The notes: generated by a model from the letters alone, not told the origin. DNA of 33,582 bases from Bacilli bacterium (GCA_024695235.1 JAILIP010000003.1:1-33582), one strand, 5' to 3'; positions 14,504 to 22,178 are shown, numbered from the stretch's first letter. Numbers and translations: made by a program.

Positions 14504-15226
14504 ATGAAACTTTGGAAAAAATTAGTTGCTGAATGCGTTGGTACTTTTGTCCTCGTATTTGCTGCATGTGGTGTTGCTGCTTTAACAGGTGGTAGCTTAG
14601 TTGCAACAGCTTTAGCTTTCGGTTTAGTTATCGTTGCTATGGCTTACTCTGTTGGTAGAATCTCCGGATGCCACATCAACCCAGCTGTCTCCCTCGGATG
14701 CTTACTTACCAAAAGAATGTCATTGAAGGAATTCTTCCTTTATGTCGCCGCTCAACTAGTTGGTGGCTTTATTGGTGCAGTCGCAATCTTTGGCATTGCC
14801 AAAATGAGTGGACTTCCACTTCTTGGCGATGCTTGCAACGCAATCATCGGTGGACTTACAACTGGACCAGAAGCAAAAGTGAATGTTGGTGGAATGATCG
14901 CATCAATTCTTGTCGAAGCTGTTCTTACATGTATCTTCGTTTACGTTATTCTTAACGTCACAGATGAAAAGAACAACACCGCCAAGAAAGCTGGTTTATT
15001 AATCGGCTTAACATTAACTCTTGTCCACTTAGTGGGTATCCCATTAACTGGTACATCTGTTAACCCAGCAAGAAGTATCGCTACAGCTTTAGGTGCACTT
15101 ATCTTCAATGGTAATGTTGAACCACTTAAAGTCGTCTGGGTATTCGTTGTTGGACCACTCATTGGTGCATGCTTAGCAGTTCTTCTTTTCGTGTTACTTC
15201 ACCAAGAAAAAGAAGAAGCTAAATAA
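14504..15226 (+). CDS. aqpZ: Aquaporin (MIP family, AqpZ-like)
   Basis: This 240-residue channel has six membrane helices and both NPA boxes: HINPAVSLG (N59) and SVNPARSIA (N187, selectivity Arg190). H175 in helix five (LVHLVGIPL) and GRISGCHINPAVS are characteristic of water-selective AqpZ-type rather than GlpF-type channels. The length is right for AqpZ. It has its own promoter and a GAAAGGA ribosome site, and ends at a terminator, so it is a single-gene unit. Substrate (water versus small solutes) is inferred from motif residues only. Confidence 0.88.
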   Translation: MKLWKKLVAECVGTFVLVFAACGVAALTGGSLVATALAFGLVIVAMAYSVGRISGCHINPAVSLGCLLTKRMSLKEFFLYVAAQLVGGFIGAVAIFGIAKMSGLPLLGDACNAIIGGLTTGPEAKVNVGGMIASILVEAVLTCIFVYVILNVTDEKNNTAKKAGLLIGLTLTLVHLVGIPLTGTSVNPARSIATALGALIFNGNVEPLKVVWVFVVGPLIGACLAVLLFVLLHQEKEEAK

Positions 15227-15246
15227 TCTCATTCAGTTTTAGATAT

Positions 15247-15275
15247 AAGAGCATTCCTCGTGGGTGCTCTTTTTC
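15247..15275 (+). terminator. Terminator of aquaporin gene
   Basis: AAGAGCA (15247-15253) pairs with TGCTCTT (15265-15271); inner TCC/GGG adds stability; T-run follows. Confidence 0.8.
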
Positions 15276-15314
15276 TATTGTCTATAGCCTCTAATTGAGA
15301 AATATCGTTATTTT

Positions 15315-15323
15315 TGTTATAAT
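15315..15323 (+). promoter_or_regulatory. Extended -10 promoter, leaderless start for 15333
   Basis: TGT-TATAAT (15315-15323) lies 9 nt before ATG 15333, and no ribosome site is present. Confidence 0.55.
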
Positions 15324-15332
15324 AACGACGTT

Positions 15333-16004
15333 ATGACTGACGCTCAAAAACAACTCATCAAGGAAAAACGTGCCAAAAAAAGAAAAGAACAGCAACGTAT
15401 TTTTAGGAAGAAACTTAATTCCTTGTTTAAGACTGAGTATCGTTATTCTTTGAAGTTTGAAGAAGCTCATCTATATGATGATGGCAAGGCCTATATTAAT
15501 GTTGATCTCACTAAGTGTGAATCACCATTTTCAATGTATTCATACGAAAATAGAATCAACCCTGAAATATATGACTACATCAACCAAGAAACAGAATTCC
15601 TTCCAACAGATATTCCAGTAGTCATCAATTTTGATGATGATGATAAATATGATGAAGCGATGAAAGAGAAGGTTCGCCGCACAGTTATTCGTCACTATTC
15701 TTTAGAGTATGAAGAAGCTAGATATGATCTACATCGTTCTAGAATGTTCGGTTTAATCTCATTGCTTGTTGGTATATTATTCCTTGCTTTATATATCGGC
15801 TTATTCATCGTCTCTCAAAAGTATAGTGCACCTCTATTCATAGAGAAGTCACTCGATATTCTTTACATCACCTCCTGGGTATTTGTTTGGGAAGCGGTGG
15901 ATAGATATTTCGTCACAGGCGTCGATGACGTCCAAGACGTCCTTAACTATGGTCAACTGGCATTGGTCGAAGTTCAGTTTGGTGATCCAATGACAAGAAA
16001 ATAA
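15333..16004 (+). CDS. Membrane protein of unknown function
   Basis: This 223-residue protein starts with a strongly basic segment ([19 protein letters not shown], residues 10-28), has a mixed soluble region, then two hydrophobic helices (about 138-162 and 170-192) and a soluble tail containing [21 protein letters not shown]. Patterns such as [17 protein letters not shown] and [20 protein letters not shown] recur in unnamed Bacillota and spirochaete proteins, but I cannot give a family. The start appears leaderless. Rubrerythrin follows after 14 nt with a good ribosome site, so both share a transcript, which hints at a redox or stress setting. Confidence 0.75.
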   Translation: MTDAQKQLIKEKRAKKRKEQQRIFRKKLNSLFKTEYRYSLKFEEAHLYDDGKAYINVDLTKCESPFSMYSYENRINPEIYDYINQETEFLPTDIPVVINFDDDDKYDEAMKEKVRRTVIRHYSLEYEEARYDLHRSRMFGLISLLVGILFLALYIGLFIVSQKYSAPLFIEKSLDILYITSWVFVWEAVDRYFVTGVDDVQDVLNYGQLALVEVQFGDPMTRK

Positions 16005-16018
16005 AAAGGAGAAAACAT

Positions 16019-16558
16019 ATGGAACTAAAAGGAAGTAGAACCGAAAAGAATCTCCAAGCAGCATTTGCTGGAGAATCCCAAGCTAGAAATAAGTATACTT
16101 ATTTTGCTAGCAAAGCTAAAAAGGAAGGTTATGAACAAATAGCCGCTATCTTCTTAGAGACAGCTGAAAACGAAAAAGAACACGCTAAAATGTGGTTCAA
16201 ACACCTTAATGGTGGAGAAATCTCATCAACTGCTGAAAACTTAAAAGCAGCTGCCGAAGGTGAAAACTTTGAATGGACAGACATGTACAAAGAATTCGCT
16301 AAAGTTGCTCGTGAAGAAGGATTCGATCAAATCGCTTTTGAATTCGAAGCAGTCGGTAAGATTGAAAAAGAACACGAAGAAAGATATCTCAAGCTTCTTG
16401 AAAGCGTCAAAGAAGGCAAAGTCTTCATCGCTGAAGATGTTGTCGTTTGGAAGTGCCGTAACTGTGGTCACATTCACGTTGGCAAATTTGCCCCAGAAAT
16501 GTGCCCAGTTTGCAAACATCCAAAAGCATACTTTGAACTGCGTGCTAAAAACTATTAA
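16019..16558 (+). CDS. rbr: Rubrerythrin
   Basis: This 179-residue protein reduces hydrogen peroxide in anaerobes. The N-terminal ferritin-like four-helix domain has the diiron ligands in [25 protein letters not shown] and the second pair [14 protein letters not shown]. The C-terminal rubredoxin-like knuckle is CRNC (C146, C149) with CPVC. The length is slightly short of the ~190 norm but complete. AAAAGGAG precedes the ATG. It is the second gene of a two-gene unit; no clear terminator follows before the tRNA promoter. Electron donors (rubredoxin or NADH route) are not in the window. Confidence 0.95.
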   Translation: MELKGSRTEKNLQAAFAGESQARNKYTYFASKAKKEGYEQIAAIFLETAENEKEHAKMWFKHLNGGEISSTAENLKAAAEGENFEWTDMYKEFAKVAREEGFDQIAFEFEAVGKIEKEHEERYLKLLESVKEGKVFIAEDVVVWKCRNCGHIHVGKFAPEMCPVCKHPKAYFELRAKNY

Positions 16559-16591
16559 TTTATATTAAATTACATTGGCGTTAATATCTTC

Positions 16592-16620
16592 TTGCATTTT
16601 AAAATTGATTAAAGCATAAT
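16592..16620 (+). promoter_or_regulatory. Promoter of tRNA-Asp/tRNA-Phe unit
   Basis: TTGCAT (16592-16597), 17-nt spacer, CATAAT (16615-16620); the tRNA starts 16 nt later. Confidence 0.6.
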
Positions 16621-16635
16621 TATTAACGTCGTAAC

Positions 16636-16711
16636 GGATCATTGGTCTATCGGTTTATGATGCCTCCCTGTCACGGAGGCGAGAGGGGTTCGACTCCCCT
16701 ATGATCCGCCA
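16636..16711 (+). tRNA. tRNA-Asp (GTC)
   Basis: Acceptor GGATCAT/ATGATCC closes the cloverleaf; the anticodon loop CTGTCAC gives GTC; the T-arm AGGGG-TTCGACT-CCCCT is standard; G discriminator and encoded CCA (16709-16711). 76 nt. Confidence 0.95.
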
Positions 16712-16717
16712 TGATGT

Positions 16718-16793
16718 GGCCCGGTAGCTCAGCTGGTAGAGCGGCGGACTGAAAATCCGTACGTCGCCGGATCATCCCCGGCCTGGGCCACCA
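16718..16793 (+). tRNA. tRNA-Phe (GAA) with non-canonical T-loop
   Basis: Acceptor GGCCCGG/CTGGGCC, D-arm GCTC/GAGC, anticodon loop CTGAAAA (GAA), T-stem GCCGG/CCGGC and encoded CCA all fit; total 76 nt. The T-loop reads ATCATCC in place of the near-universal TTCRANN. The T54-A58 pair is thus exchanged for A54-T58 and G57 is A. It lies 6 nt after tRNA-Asp in the same transcript. Confidence 0.88.
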
Positions 16794-16803
16794 TTGATAA
16801 AAT

Positions 16804-16830
16804 ATCCTTGATGAAAATCAGGGATTTTTT
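16804..16830 (+). terminator. Terminator of tRNA unit
   Basis: ATCCTTGAT (16804-16812) pairs with ATCAGGGAT (16817-16825) around GAAA, then six T. Confidence 0.85.
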
Positions 16831-16836
16831 GTTGAG

Positions 16837-16845
16837 TTATCCACA
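16837..16845 (+). other. Single perfect DnaA-box sequence
   Basis: TTATCCACA matches the DnaA consensus exactly. I see no cluster of further boxes or dnaA/dnaN genes, so it is listed only as a possible titration or chance site. Confidence 0.25.
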
Positions 16846-16908
16846 AATTGAGTGCAACTGAATCATTAGAAATTTCGTCTGCTATATATTAATATTTACT
16901 TAAGTAAC

Positions 16909-16916
16909 TGTATAAT
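16909..16916 (+). promoter_or_regulatory. -10 region for small gene 16984
   Basis: TGTATAAT at 16909-16916 in an AT-rich stretch, without a clear -35 at 16-18 nt; the leader to ATG 16984 would be about 60 nt. Confidence 0.4.
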
Positions 16917-16983
16917 ATAAGTAAGGAATTGGAATAGGTTTTTGTGGGATTGAGTAGTTCGATTATCTTTAAGGAGGATCATT

Positions 16984-17358
16984 ATGTCCCAAAATCAACC
17001 TATCAAAAACATTGAAGTAGGCAAATTCTATTTTATTCATGATGGCAGCAAAACCGGCCATCCAGGTTTTGTCGTTTGGAAAGACGATGAAAAAAATCGC
17101 TATTTAGTCATAAGGTTTGATAGCGATAAATATGGCGACATTCCTAAAAAAGAACGCGGTATCAAGCACATTACCAAACTATCAAATCCTACAAATCCAT
17201 CAGTTATGAATTCGTATGTCCATAACAGACCGATGATTTGTAAAAGAAAAGATATAGGTATACTATTAGTCGACCTAATGATTGACAGCAGTGATATTGT
17301 AATTATAGAACGTGTATCGAAACAGACCCCTGAGAAAAGCCCATCTTTAAGAAAATAA
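16984..17358 (+). CDS. Small protein of unknown function, PemK/MazF-like beta pattern
   Basis: This 124-residue soluble protein has IEVGKFYFIHDGSKTGHPGFVV near the start, then NRYLVIRFDS, ITKLSNPTNPSVMNSYVHNRP and, near the end, DLMIDSSDIVIIERV. The VGKFYFI...GHP-x-x-VV order recalls the SH3-like barrel of PemK/MazF-type proteins, and the HP...NP...SY spacing parallels the protein at 2555. No antitoxin-like partner is visible next to it and catalytic residues cannot be assigned, so toxin activity is only a possibility. It has a strong AAGGAGG ribosome site, a promoter and a single-gene layout, and is followed by the repeated structured element. It ends in a polar tail (TPEKSPSLRK). Confidence 0.7.
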   Translation: MSQNQPIKNIEVGKFYFIHDGSKTGHPGFVVWKDDEKNRYLVIRFDSDKYGDIPKKERGIKHITKLSNPTNPSVMNSYVHNRPMICKRKDIGILLVDLMIDSSDIVIIERVSKQTPEKSPSLRK

Positions 17359-17359
17359 A

Positions 17360-17425
17360 AAAATCGCCCCGATTGGCCTATTAAGCACTGAGTACCGGTT
17401 GCGACTTCTATATTAAAACAAATAG
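17360..17425 (-). terminator. Structured element/terminator for the minus-strand hydrolase gene (repeat element copy 2)
   Basis: Minus strand: CTATTTGTTTTAATATAG (17425-17408), AAGTCGC with paired GGGGCGATT, inner CCG/CGG pairing and a ~20-nt loop, then TTTTTTTATTTT. It follows the hydrolase stop by about 25 nt. The same TTTGTTTTAATATA lead and T-ended stem occur at 2950-3024. Confidence 0.55.
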
Positions 17426-17448
17426 CATATGCTATGTCAATATAAAAA

Positions 17449-18495
17449 CTACATTTTGATAAAATCAACAATTGAATCCATCAAATGATAATTCAGTAGA
17501 TTAATATATCTATCATTGTTAACAATTAGATTAAATAGATGTTTCTTGTCTTCAATAGAGGCATCTTTTTTATTTTTGAGGTATTTTCTATATTCATTTG
17601 TGAGTTCTTCGTAGTAGTCTTTTCCACTTTCCGTGCAGTATACACACCCATGGCCTCTATCTTTGAATCTCTTAAAGGAGATCCTGTCTAGCTTCTTGAA
17701 AGTGTTCTTATATAGGTCTAGTCCTATTTTGATTGGAACAGCCTTATCATCTTCTGAATGAATAACAAATATTTCAGTTTTGGAATTTTTAATTCCATCA
17801 ACTACCGATAATGAATGATATTCACCAAATCTAAATTCTTCATATTCATCAAGATATTCGATTGTGGAATCAATCTTATTTCCACCCCATTCAATGCCGT
17901 GTTGTCTAATTAGATCACTAGACGTATTAAATCCTGACATCATGATTGCTTTAGATATATTTGGGAATAGGTTCAAAACACATCCTACAGAGTATGCGCC
18001 CCAAGAATGTCCTATTAATGAAATATCATTTTCTTTATAGTTTTTGCTCTTTTTAACAAAGTTAATTGCACTTTCTAAGTCGATAATACCTTGTGGGAAT
18101 CCAAAGATACCATCTCCATTAGATTCATCAAAGCTAGTAGCGTCATAACCAAAGACATACAGTCCTTGGCTTGCTAGATAGTTAATGATATCTAAGTAGC
18201 GGTGGTGACCATTACCATAACCATGGGCAAATATCACTATCTTTGATTTATCGACATTCTTATATGAGTAGAAATATCCTGTTAAAACATTCTTTCCCGA
18301 TTTAAAAGCTACTCGTTCAGCTTTTAGTTCTGGAAATAATGAATTATCAAAATATGATATAGGTTCACTTTGTGTACGATGATAAAAGACTTTTTTAAAA
18401 GCAATATCAGTGGCGATATATGGTGATGCTTCCATAAGCTTTTTGCCTATGAATCTTCCTACATCACCTAGAACTTGTTTCTTTTTCTCATCCAT
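17449..18495 (-). CDS. Alpha/beta hydrolase (esterase/lipase type)
   Basis: This 348-residue protein has an alpha/beta-hydrolase core: FAHGYGNGHH oxyanion region, nucleophile elbow GHSWG (Ser164), acid in HSEDDKAVP, and His in DRGHGC. It starts without a signal peptide, but the early residues LMEASPYIATDIAFKKVFYHR are semi-hydrophobic and may touch the membrane. Related proteins are annotated as serine aminopeptidase/monoacylglycerol-lipase-like. Its start overlaps the end of the acyltransferase gene by 8 nt (ATGGATGA), so the two are coupled, and it probably cleaves an acyl ester linked to that enzyme's pathway. The exact substrate is unknown. Confidence 0.85.
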   Translation of the reverse strand: MDEKKKQVLGDVGRFIGKKLMEASPYIATDIAFKKVFYHRTQSEPISYFDNSLFPELKAERVAFKSGKNVLTGYFYSYKNVDKSKIVIFAHGYGNGHHRYLDIINYLASQGLYVFGYDATSFDESNGDGIFGFPQGIIDLESAINFVKKSKNYKENDISLIGHSWGAYSVGCVLNLFPNISKAIMMSGFNTSSDLIRQHGIEWGGNKIDSTIEYLDEYEEFRFGEYHSLSVVDGIKNSKTEIFVIHSEDDKAVPIKIGLDLYKNTFKKLDRISFKRFKDRGHGCVYCTESGKDYYEELTNEYRKYLKNKKDASIEDKKHLFNLIVNNDRYINLLNYHLMDSIVDFIKM

Positions 18496-19732
18496 TTTGT
18501 TTCTTTGCTAGGTATTTATATATCTCTTCAGTAGCAAGTGATATCTTTGTGACTGCAAACTTCTCACATTCAGGATATACATATAATGTATCTTCAAGAG
18601 TATTTAGATCAACACAGTCACCAAACTGACCAAGATATTCATATTCAATATGAACACTATAGGTATCTCTAGCAGGGATATCTAATGAGTAATGTTCATC
18701 ATTTTCTTTATAGTAGCCTTCTAGATGGAAGCCGTTCATATCATGGATAAGCTTACCTTTTCCTAGATGGAGGAACTTATCAGCATTTGGCAAAGCATCA
18801 ACGTGTACTTCGCTTTCAAAGTAGTACTTGCCTGCTTCAACTTCTTTTCTAACATTTTCTCTTTCCCATTCATACCAATCAGGGATATGTGAGAATTCTG
18901 TCTCTCCTTCAACGGCTTTAATTTCTCCTAAAGTAGAATATTCCCATTTCTTTCCGCAGTGTTTGCAGAATAGGATATTATCTTTAGAATCCATTTCATA
19001 TTCAGTATGGCAATGAGGACATTGATATAAGACTTTATGAAGTCCTTCAGCACGTCCTTTATATTTAACAACTATGTTGTTATCCTTTTGCCATTTATAT
19101 TCGTCATAGATGTATGCTTCTTGAATGCGTCTATTAACTTCTTCTAACGGAAGAGTATCAACTTCTTCAGCAGTCATAAGACATTTCATCTCTGCACGTA
19201 TTCCTTTTATCTTTCTATTATGAAGATTCCAGAATGGGGAATTGATGTGGTGGCCATGCATCAAAAGCATGACAACAGGTATCTTTAAAAACTTCGCTAG
19301 TTTAGCGACTGATTCAGGAATGATCGCATTGGTTCCACACAAAGAATATCTTGCCTCAGTAAATATTTGAACGATATCGCCATTATTCTTAACTGTGCGT
19401 AGATGTCTAATGAGATTTAGATCATTCGTAAATTTTCTTTTGCAAATACCCCCAACATTACGGAGGAGTTTTTCTCTACCGATGAATCCATCAATCGCGA
19501 TAACATAGTTAACTCTATGAGGGAATGTCGCTAAATTGAGAATATCAACATCCATTAAAGCGTTATGGTTTCCAAGTAAAAGATATGGAGGTTTGATACC
19601 CTTCATATTAATCTTGGTGATTTTACCTCTATGAGACCAAAGAACTGGTAAGGCTTTTAAGTAGCCAATGAATCTAAGTTTTTGCCTTTTTGGAGCTTGC
19701 TTCATATCGAAGCGAGGAATATTTTCAAGCAT
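18488..19732 (-). CDS. PlsC-like acyltransferase with zinc ribbon (paralogue of the 13032 gene)
   Basis: This 414-residue protein has the same architecture as the protein at 13032-14357. Acyltransferase site NHNALMD gives H56-x4-D61, followed by the NLATFPHRVNYV stretch (compare TLATYPRRLSIV). A zinc ribbon CPHC...CKHC is followed by EYEMDSKDNILF (compare EFVMKDHDNIIE), and a C-terminal domain ends in EEIYKYLAKKQNG. The canonical EGT is replaced by TEARYSL, so donor or acceptor use may differ. Start 19732 was chosen because TATAAT at 19739-19744 lies 6 nt before it; longer frames would contain the promoter. No ribosome site: likely leaderless. The stop is TGA. Confidence 0.82.
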   Translation of the reverse strand: MLENIPRFDMKQAPKRQKLRFIGYLKALPVLWSHRGKITKINMKGIKPPYLLLGNHNALMDVDILNLATFPHRVNYVIAIDGFIGREKLLRNVGGICKRKFTNDLNLIRHLRTVKNNGDIVQIFTEARYSLCGTNAIIPESVAKLAKFLKIPVVMLLMHGHHINSPFWNLHNRKIKGIRAEMKCLMTAEEVDTLPLEEVNRRIQEAYIYDEYKWQKDNNIVVKYKGRAEGLHKVLYQCPHCHTEYEMDSKDNILFCKHCGKKWEYSTLGEIKAVEGETEFSHIPDWYEWERENVRKEVEAGKYYFESEVHVDALPNADKFLHLGKGKLIHDMNGFHLEGYYKENDEHYSLDIPARDTYSVHIEYEYLGQFGDCVDLNTLEDTLYVYPECEKFAVTKISLATEEIYKYLAKKQNG

Positions 19733-19738
19733 AGTGTA

Positions 19739-19744
19739 ATTATA
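19739..19744 (-). promoter_or_regulatory. -10 box, leaderless start for acyltransferase/hydrolase unit
   Basis: TATAAT on the minus strand, 6 nt before ATG 19732. The region up to the divergent TATAAT at 19798 is only 53 nt, so the two promoters share control sequence. Confidence 0.55.
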
Positions 19745-19797
19745 GCAAATCATGAAAAGTAACATAAAGTAACAAAGCACGCATTAGATATATGCTC

Positions 19798-19803
19798 TAT
19801 AAT
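19798..19803 (+). promoter_or_regulatory. -10 box, leaderless start for the double-HTH gene
   Basis: TATAAT ends 6 nt before ATG 19810 and no ribosome site exists; an ATG at 19792 would lie upstream of the transcript start. Confidence 0.55.
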
Positions 19804-19809
19804 ATAGCC

Positions 19810-20688
19810 ATGGAATTTAAAGATAGTCTCCGCACAAGAAGAATTGAAAGAGGTTTGACTCAAGAAGCCTTAGCAAAACAGATATATGTTTCGCGTTCTT
19901 TGGTTGCGAAATGGGAAAGCGGCAAAGCCTTACCAAATGAGAATACACTTAAAGTCTTAGAAGAATTCTTTAACAGCACCGATGGACATTTAATAACATT
20001 TAAAGAAAAGTTGGTGAAATATCGTCTTTTAAAAGCTATGTCTCAACAAGAATTGGCGGACAAATTAGATGTTTCTTTAAAGAAAATCATCAAATATGAA
20101 AGCGGTCTTTCCTATCCAAATAATAAAAGGTTTAAAAGAATTGCATCTATATTAGATGTCAAAGAATACGACTTATATGCATATGACTATCTTGCTAAAA
20201 GAAACAAAGACAAAAAGATAATGCGCATATCAATTATATGTGCAGCTGTTGTTGCTACAGTTGCATCATGCATAGCATTCAATGAAATCCTTTATAGAAG
20301 AATGAGGAATGGTAAAACTGTCTCTTTCTCTGCTAAAAAGATTGGAACTGAAGCAGTTAAGACAGCTAAAAGAATAACTATTGAAGGCCATACATTCACA
20401 TACAAAAATGTCAAAAGTAACAAAGATGGTGAATGGATACTAATGGATGAAACATCATATATAGTGAATACTGATATGATCTTTGGTTTTAGATATAAAA
20501 ACGATTTATTTGTAGAAATCAATTCGTATAACGGATCAGAAGAACCTCGACATATGTCTTCTAGCGATAGATATCCTGGATACGCTAATTATCAGGTTTT
20601 TAATGGCTTTATTCTCACAATTAAAAAGGATGCTCAATATTACCCTGAATTAGGAGTCAATATTGGTGTTCTTCAACACTGGTGTTAA
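19810..20688 (+). CDS. Membrane-bound regulator with two XRE-type HTH domains
   Basis: This 292-residue protein has two successive Cro/C1 helix-turn-helix domains. The first is at about residues 3-55 (RRIERGLTQEALAKQIYVSR, SLVAKWESGKALPN). The second is at about 60-120 (LLKAMSQQELADKLDVSLKK, IIKYESGLSYPN). One membrane helix follows (about 136-158), then an extracytoplasmic domain of ~130 residues with an ITIEGHTFTYKNV strand pair. This layout lets an outside signal change DNA binding. It is divergent from the acyltransferase-hydrolase unit with 77 nt between, so that unit is a likely target along with itself. The sensed signal is unknown. Start 19810 was chosen from the -10 box position. Confidence 0.8.
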   Translation: MEFKDSLRTRRIERGLTQEALAKQIYVSRSLVAKWESGKALPNENTLKVLEEFFNSTDGHLITFKEKLVKYRLLKAMSQQELADKLDVSLKKIIKYESGLSYPNNKRFKRIASILDVKEYDLYAYDYLAKRNKDKKIMRISIICAAVVATVASCIAFNEILYRRMRNGKTVSFSAKKIGTEAVKTAKRITIEGHTFTYKNVKSNKDGEWILMDETSYIVNTDMIFGFRYKNDLFVEINSYNGSEEPRHMSSSDRYPGYANYQVFNGFILTIKKDAQYYPELGVNIGVLQHWC

Positions 20689-20707
20689 ACATTTATTATC
20701 TCAATAA

Positions 20708-20735
20708 TTGAGAAAATAATATTCTAGAGTATACT
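20708..20735 (+). promoter_or_regulatory. Promoter, near-leaderless start for 20744
   Basis: TTGAGA (20708-20713), 16-nt spacer, TATACT (20730-20735); ATG 20744 is 8 nt downstream and lacks a ribosome site. Confidence 0.6.
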
Positions 20736-20743
20736 ATTGAAGT

Positions 20744-21877
20744 ATGAATCTTTTAAATTACATTGAAAGCTTTGGAAATGAGACATTCGAAGAAAGACCA
20801 TTCAACAATGTTGATGCGGTCATTCTTTCACAACTTTCATATCTAAACTTCGATATATACGGTAAAAGAGAAGATACAAGTTACATCTACCTAAAAGACA
20901 TTCCTCATGAGATGTTTGAACCTCTTTCCGTTGGAGAATTCACAAAGCGCAAAAATATCAAGCTTTTAACTTTGTTAAAGTCATCACTTAGATTCCGTAA
21001 TATAGGTGTTGGATTCATCCGCAATAACCTATCTGTTAAAGAAGAAGAACAATTCTTTGCAATTACATCTGTTTTACCCAATGGCGATTTCTACATTGCC
21101 TTTAGGGGCACGGACCTAAACATGGTCGGATGGAAAGAAGACGTCAATATGGCCTTCATTGATGTTGTCCCATCCCAATTGTCCGCTCATTTTTATGTCA
21201 ATCACGTCTGTTCTAAACTCAAAGGTAACTTCTACATTGGAGGTCACTCCAAAGGAGGAAACCTTGCTTTCTATTCATATATCAACTTGAATGATAGATT
21301 GCATAAAAGATGTTTACATGCCTATTCATTTGATGGGCCAGGATTCTTCGACGCTCAAAAGGACATACTTCTCAAGTACAAAGATGCCTATGACAAGATG
21401 ACAAAGCTCGTCCCTCAAAATTCAATTGTAGGCATCATGTTATCCACTCTTAAGAACTGTGACATTGTCTATTCAACTTATGTTGGTATCTTCCAACATG
21501 ACCCATATTCATGGCAAATCAATATGGATCGAAAAGACTTTGTCTATCGTAAGAAAAGAAAAAGAGAATCAATCATCCTTGAAAGAGCGCTCTACACTTG
21601 GATTCACTCCATCGATAAAGAAGATAAAGTGTTCGCAGCGAATGCCATATTCGTCATGATGGGAGGCTTAGATCTCACTCTTAAAGATTTCATCAAAAAG
21701 CCTGCTTTAAGAATTAAGAACTTCCATGAAGTTCAAAAGAACGCTACCAAAGAGGAAAAAGAAAAATTCATCAGTATTTTTAAGAGTTTGATATATCATT
21801 ATAGAAGAGCTCGACTCTACTATCTCAAACGCAGAAATATAAACGAAAAAGCTAGACTACAATATAAGGAGAACTAA
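20744..21877 (+). CDS. DUF2974/Mbeg1-like lipase-fold protein
   Basis: This 377-residue protein has an alpha/beta-hydrolase fold with the nucleophile elbow GGHSKGGNLAFY, preceded by FYIAFRGTDLNMVGWKEDVNMAF, the lipase class-3-like strand. YSFDGPGFF follows. This order is that of DUF2974 (Mbeg1-like) proteins, common in gut Bacillota and of unknown substrate. There is no signal peptide; the end is strongly basic (RRARLYYLKRRNINEKARL). The start is near-leaderless. The next gene begins one base after its stop, so both are co-transcribed. Hydrolysis of a lipid or ester is inferred from the fold only. Confidence 0.8.
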   Translation: MNLLNYIESFGNETFEERPFNNVDAVILSQLSYLNFDIYGKREDTSYIYLKDIPHEMFEPLSVGEFTKRKNIKLLTLLKSSLRFRNIGVGFIRNNLSVKEEEQFFAITSVLPNGDFYIAFRGTDLNMVGWKEDVNMAFIDVVPSQLSAHFYVNHVCSKLKGNFYIGGHSKGGNLAFYSYINLNDRLHKRCLHAYSFDGPGFFDAQKDILLKYKDAYDKMTKLVPQNSIVGIMLSTLKNCDIVYSTYVGIFQHDPYSWQINMDRKDFVYRKKRKRESIILERALYTWIHSIDKEDKVFAANAIFVMMGGLDLTLKDFIKKPALRIKNFHEVQKNATKEEKEKFISIFKSLIYHYRRARLYYLKRRNINEKARLQYKEN

Positions 21878-21878
21878 C

Positions 21879-22130
21879 ATGCTTGAATTTAGATATGATA
21901 CCCAACTTCTCATTGAAGGCGAAAACCTTGATGAAGATAAAATCAATGAATGGATCACCAACAATCTTAAAGGTGACTGCTTATTGGCAGTAGGTGATGA
22001 TGAACTAATCAAGATTCACTTCCATACAAATGAACCTTGGGAACTACTTAAATATGCCTCAACTCTTGGAGAGATCTTCGATATTGTTGTAGAAGATATG
22101 GACCGTCAAAGTAGAGGTCTAAAAGGTTAA
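21879..22130 (+). CDS. Stand-alone DAK/FakA C-terminal-type domain (kinase-like small protein)
   Basis: This 83-residue protein matches the start of the C-terminal domain of FakA/YloV (DAK1_2-type): FRYDTQLLIEGENLDEDKIN, then GDCLLAVGDDELIKIHFHTNEPWELLKYA and GEIFDIVVEDMDRQ. The VVGDDxLxKVHxHTNxP motif is conserved in fatty acid kinase. Here it exists alone, without the kinase and middle domains; the ATG has AAGGAGA before it and the protein ends at a terminator, so it looks like a real small gene, not a frameshifted remnant. It may bind FakB/DegV or a fatty acid. The partner kinase is not in the window. Confidence 0.75.
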   Translation: MLEFRYDTQLLIEGENLDEDKINEWITNNLKGDCLLAVGDDELIKIHFHTNEPWELLKYASTLGEIFDIVVEDMDRQSRGLKG

Positions 22131-22134
22131 AATT

Positions 22135-22157
22135 ACGAGCATTTGCTCGTTTTTTTA
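22135..22157 (+). terminator. Terminator after the DAK-domain gene
   Basis: ACGAGCA (22135-22141), TT, TGCTCGT (22144-22150), then seven T. Confidence 0.88.
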
Positions 22158-22178
22158 TACTATTTAACTCAATATATC

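Noticed and set aside
16837-16845. Replication origin, from a perfect DnaA box
   Set aside because: Only one box seen, no cluster, no dnaA/dnaN or AT-rich unwinding region linked to it.
18488-18490. TGA read as Trp (mycoplasma code)
   Set aside because: TGA ends the acyltransferase gene here in a normal ATGGATGA overlap, and Trp is encoded by TGG throughout.
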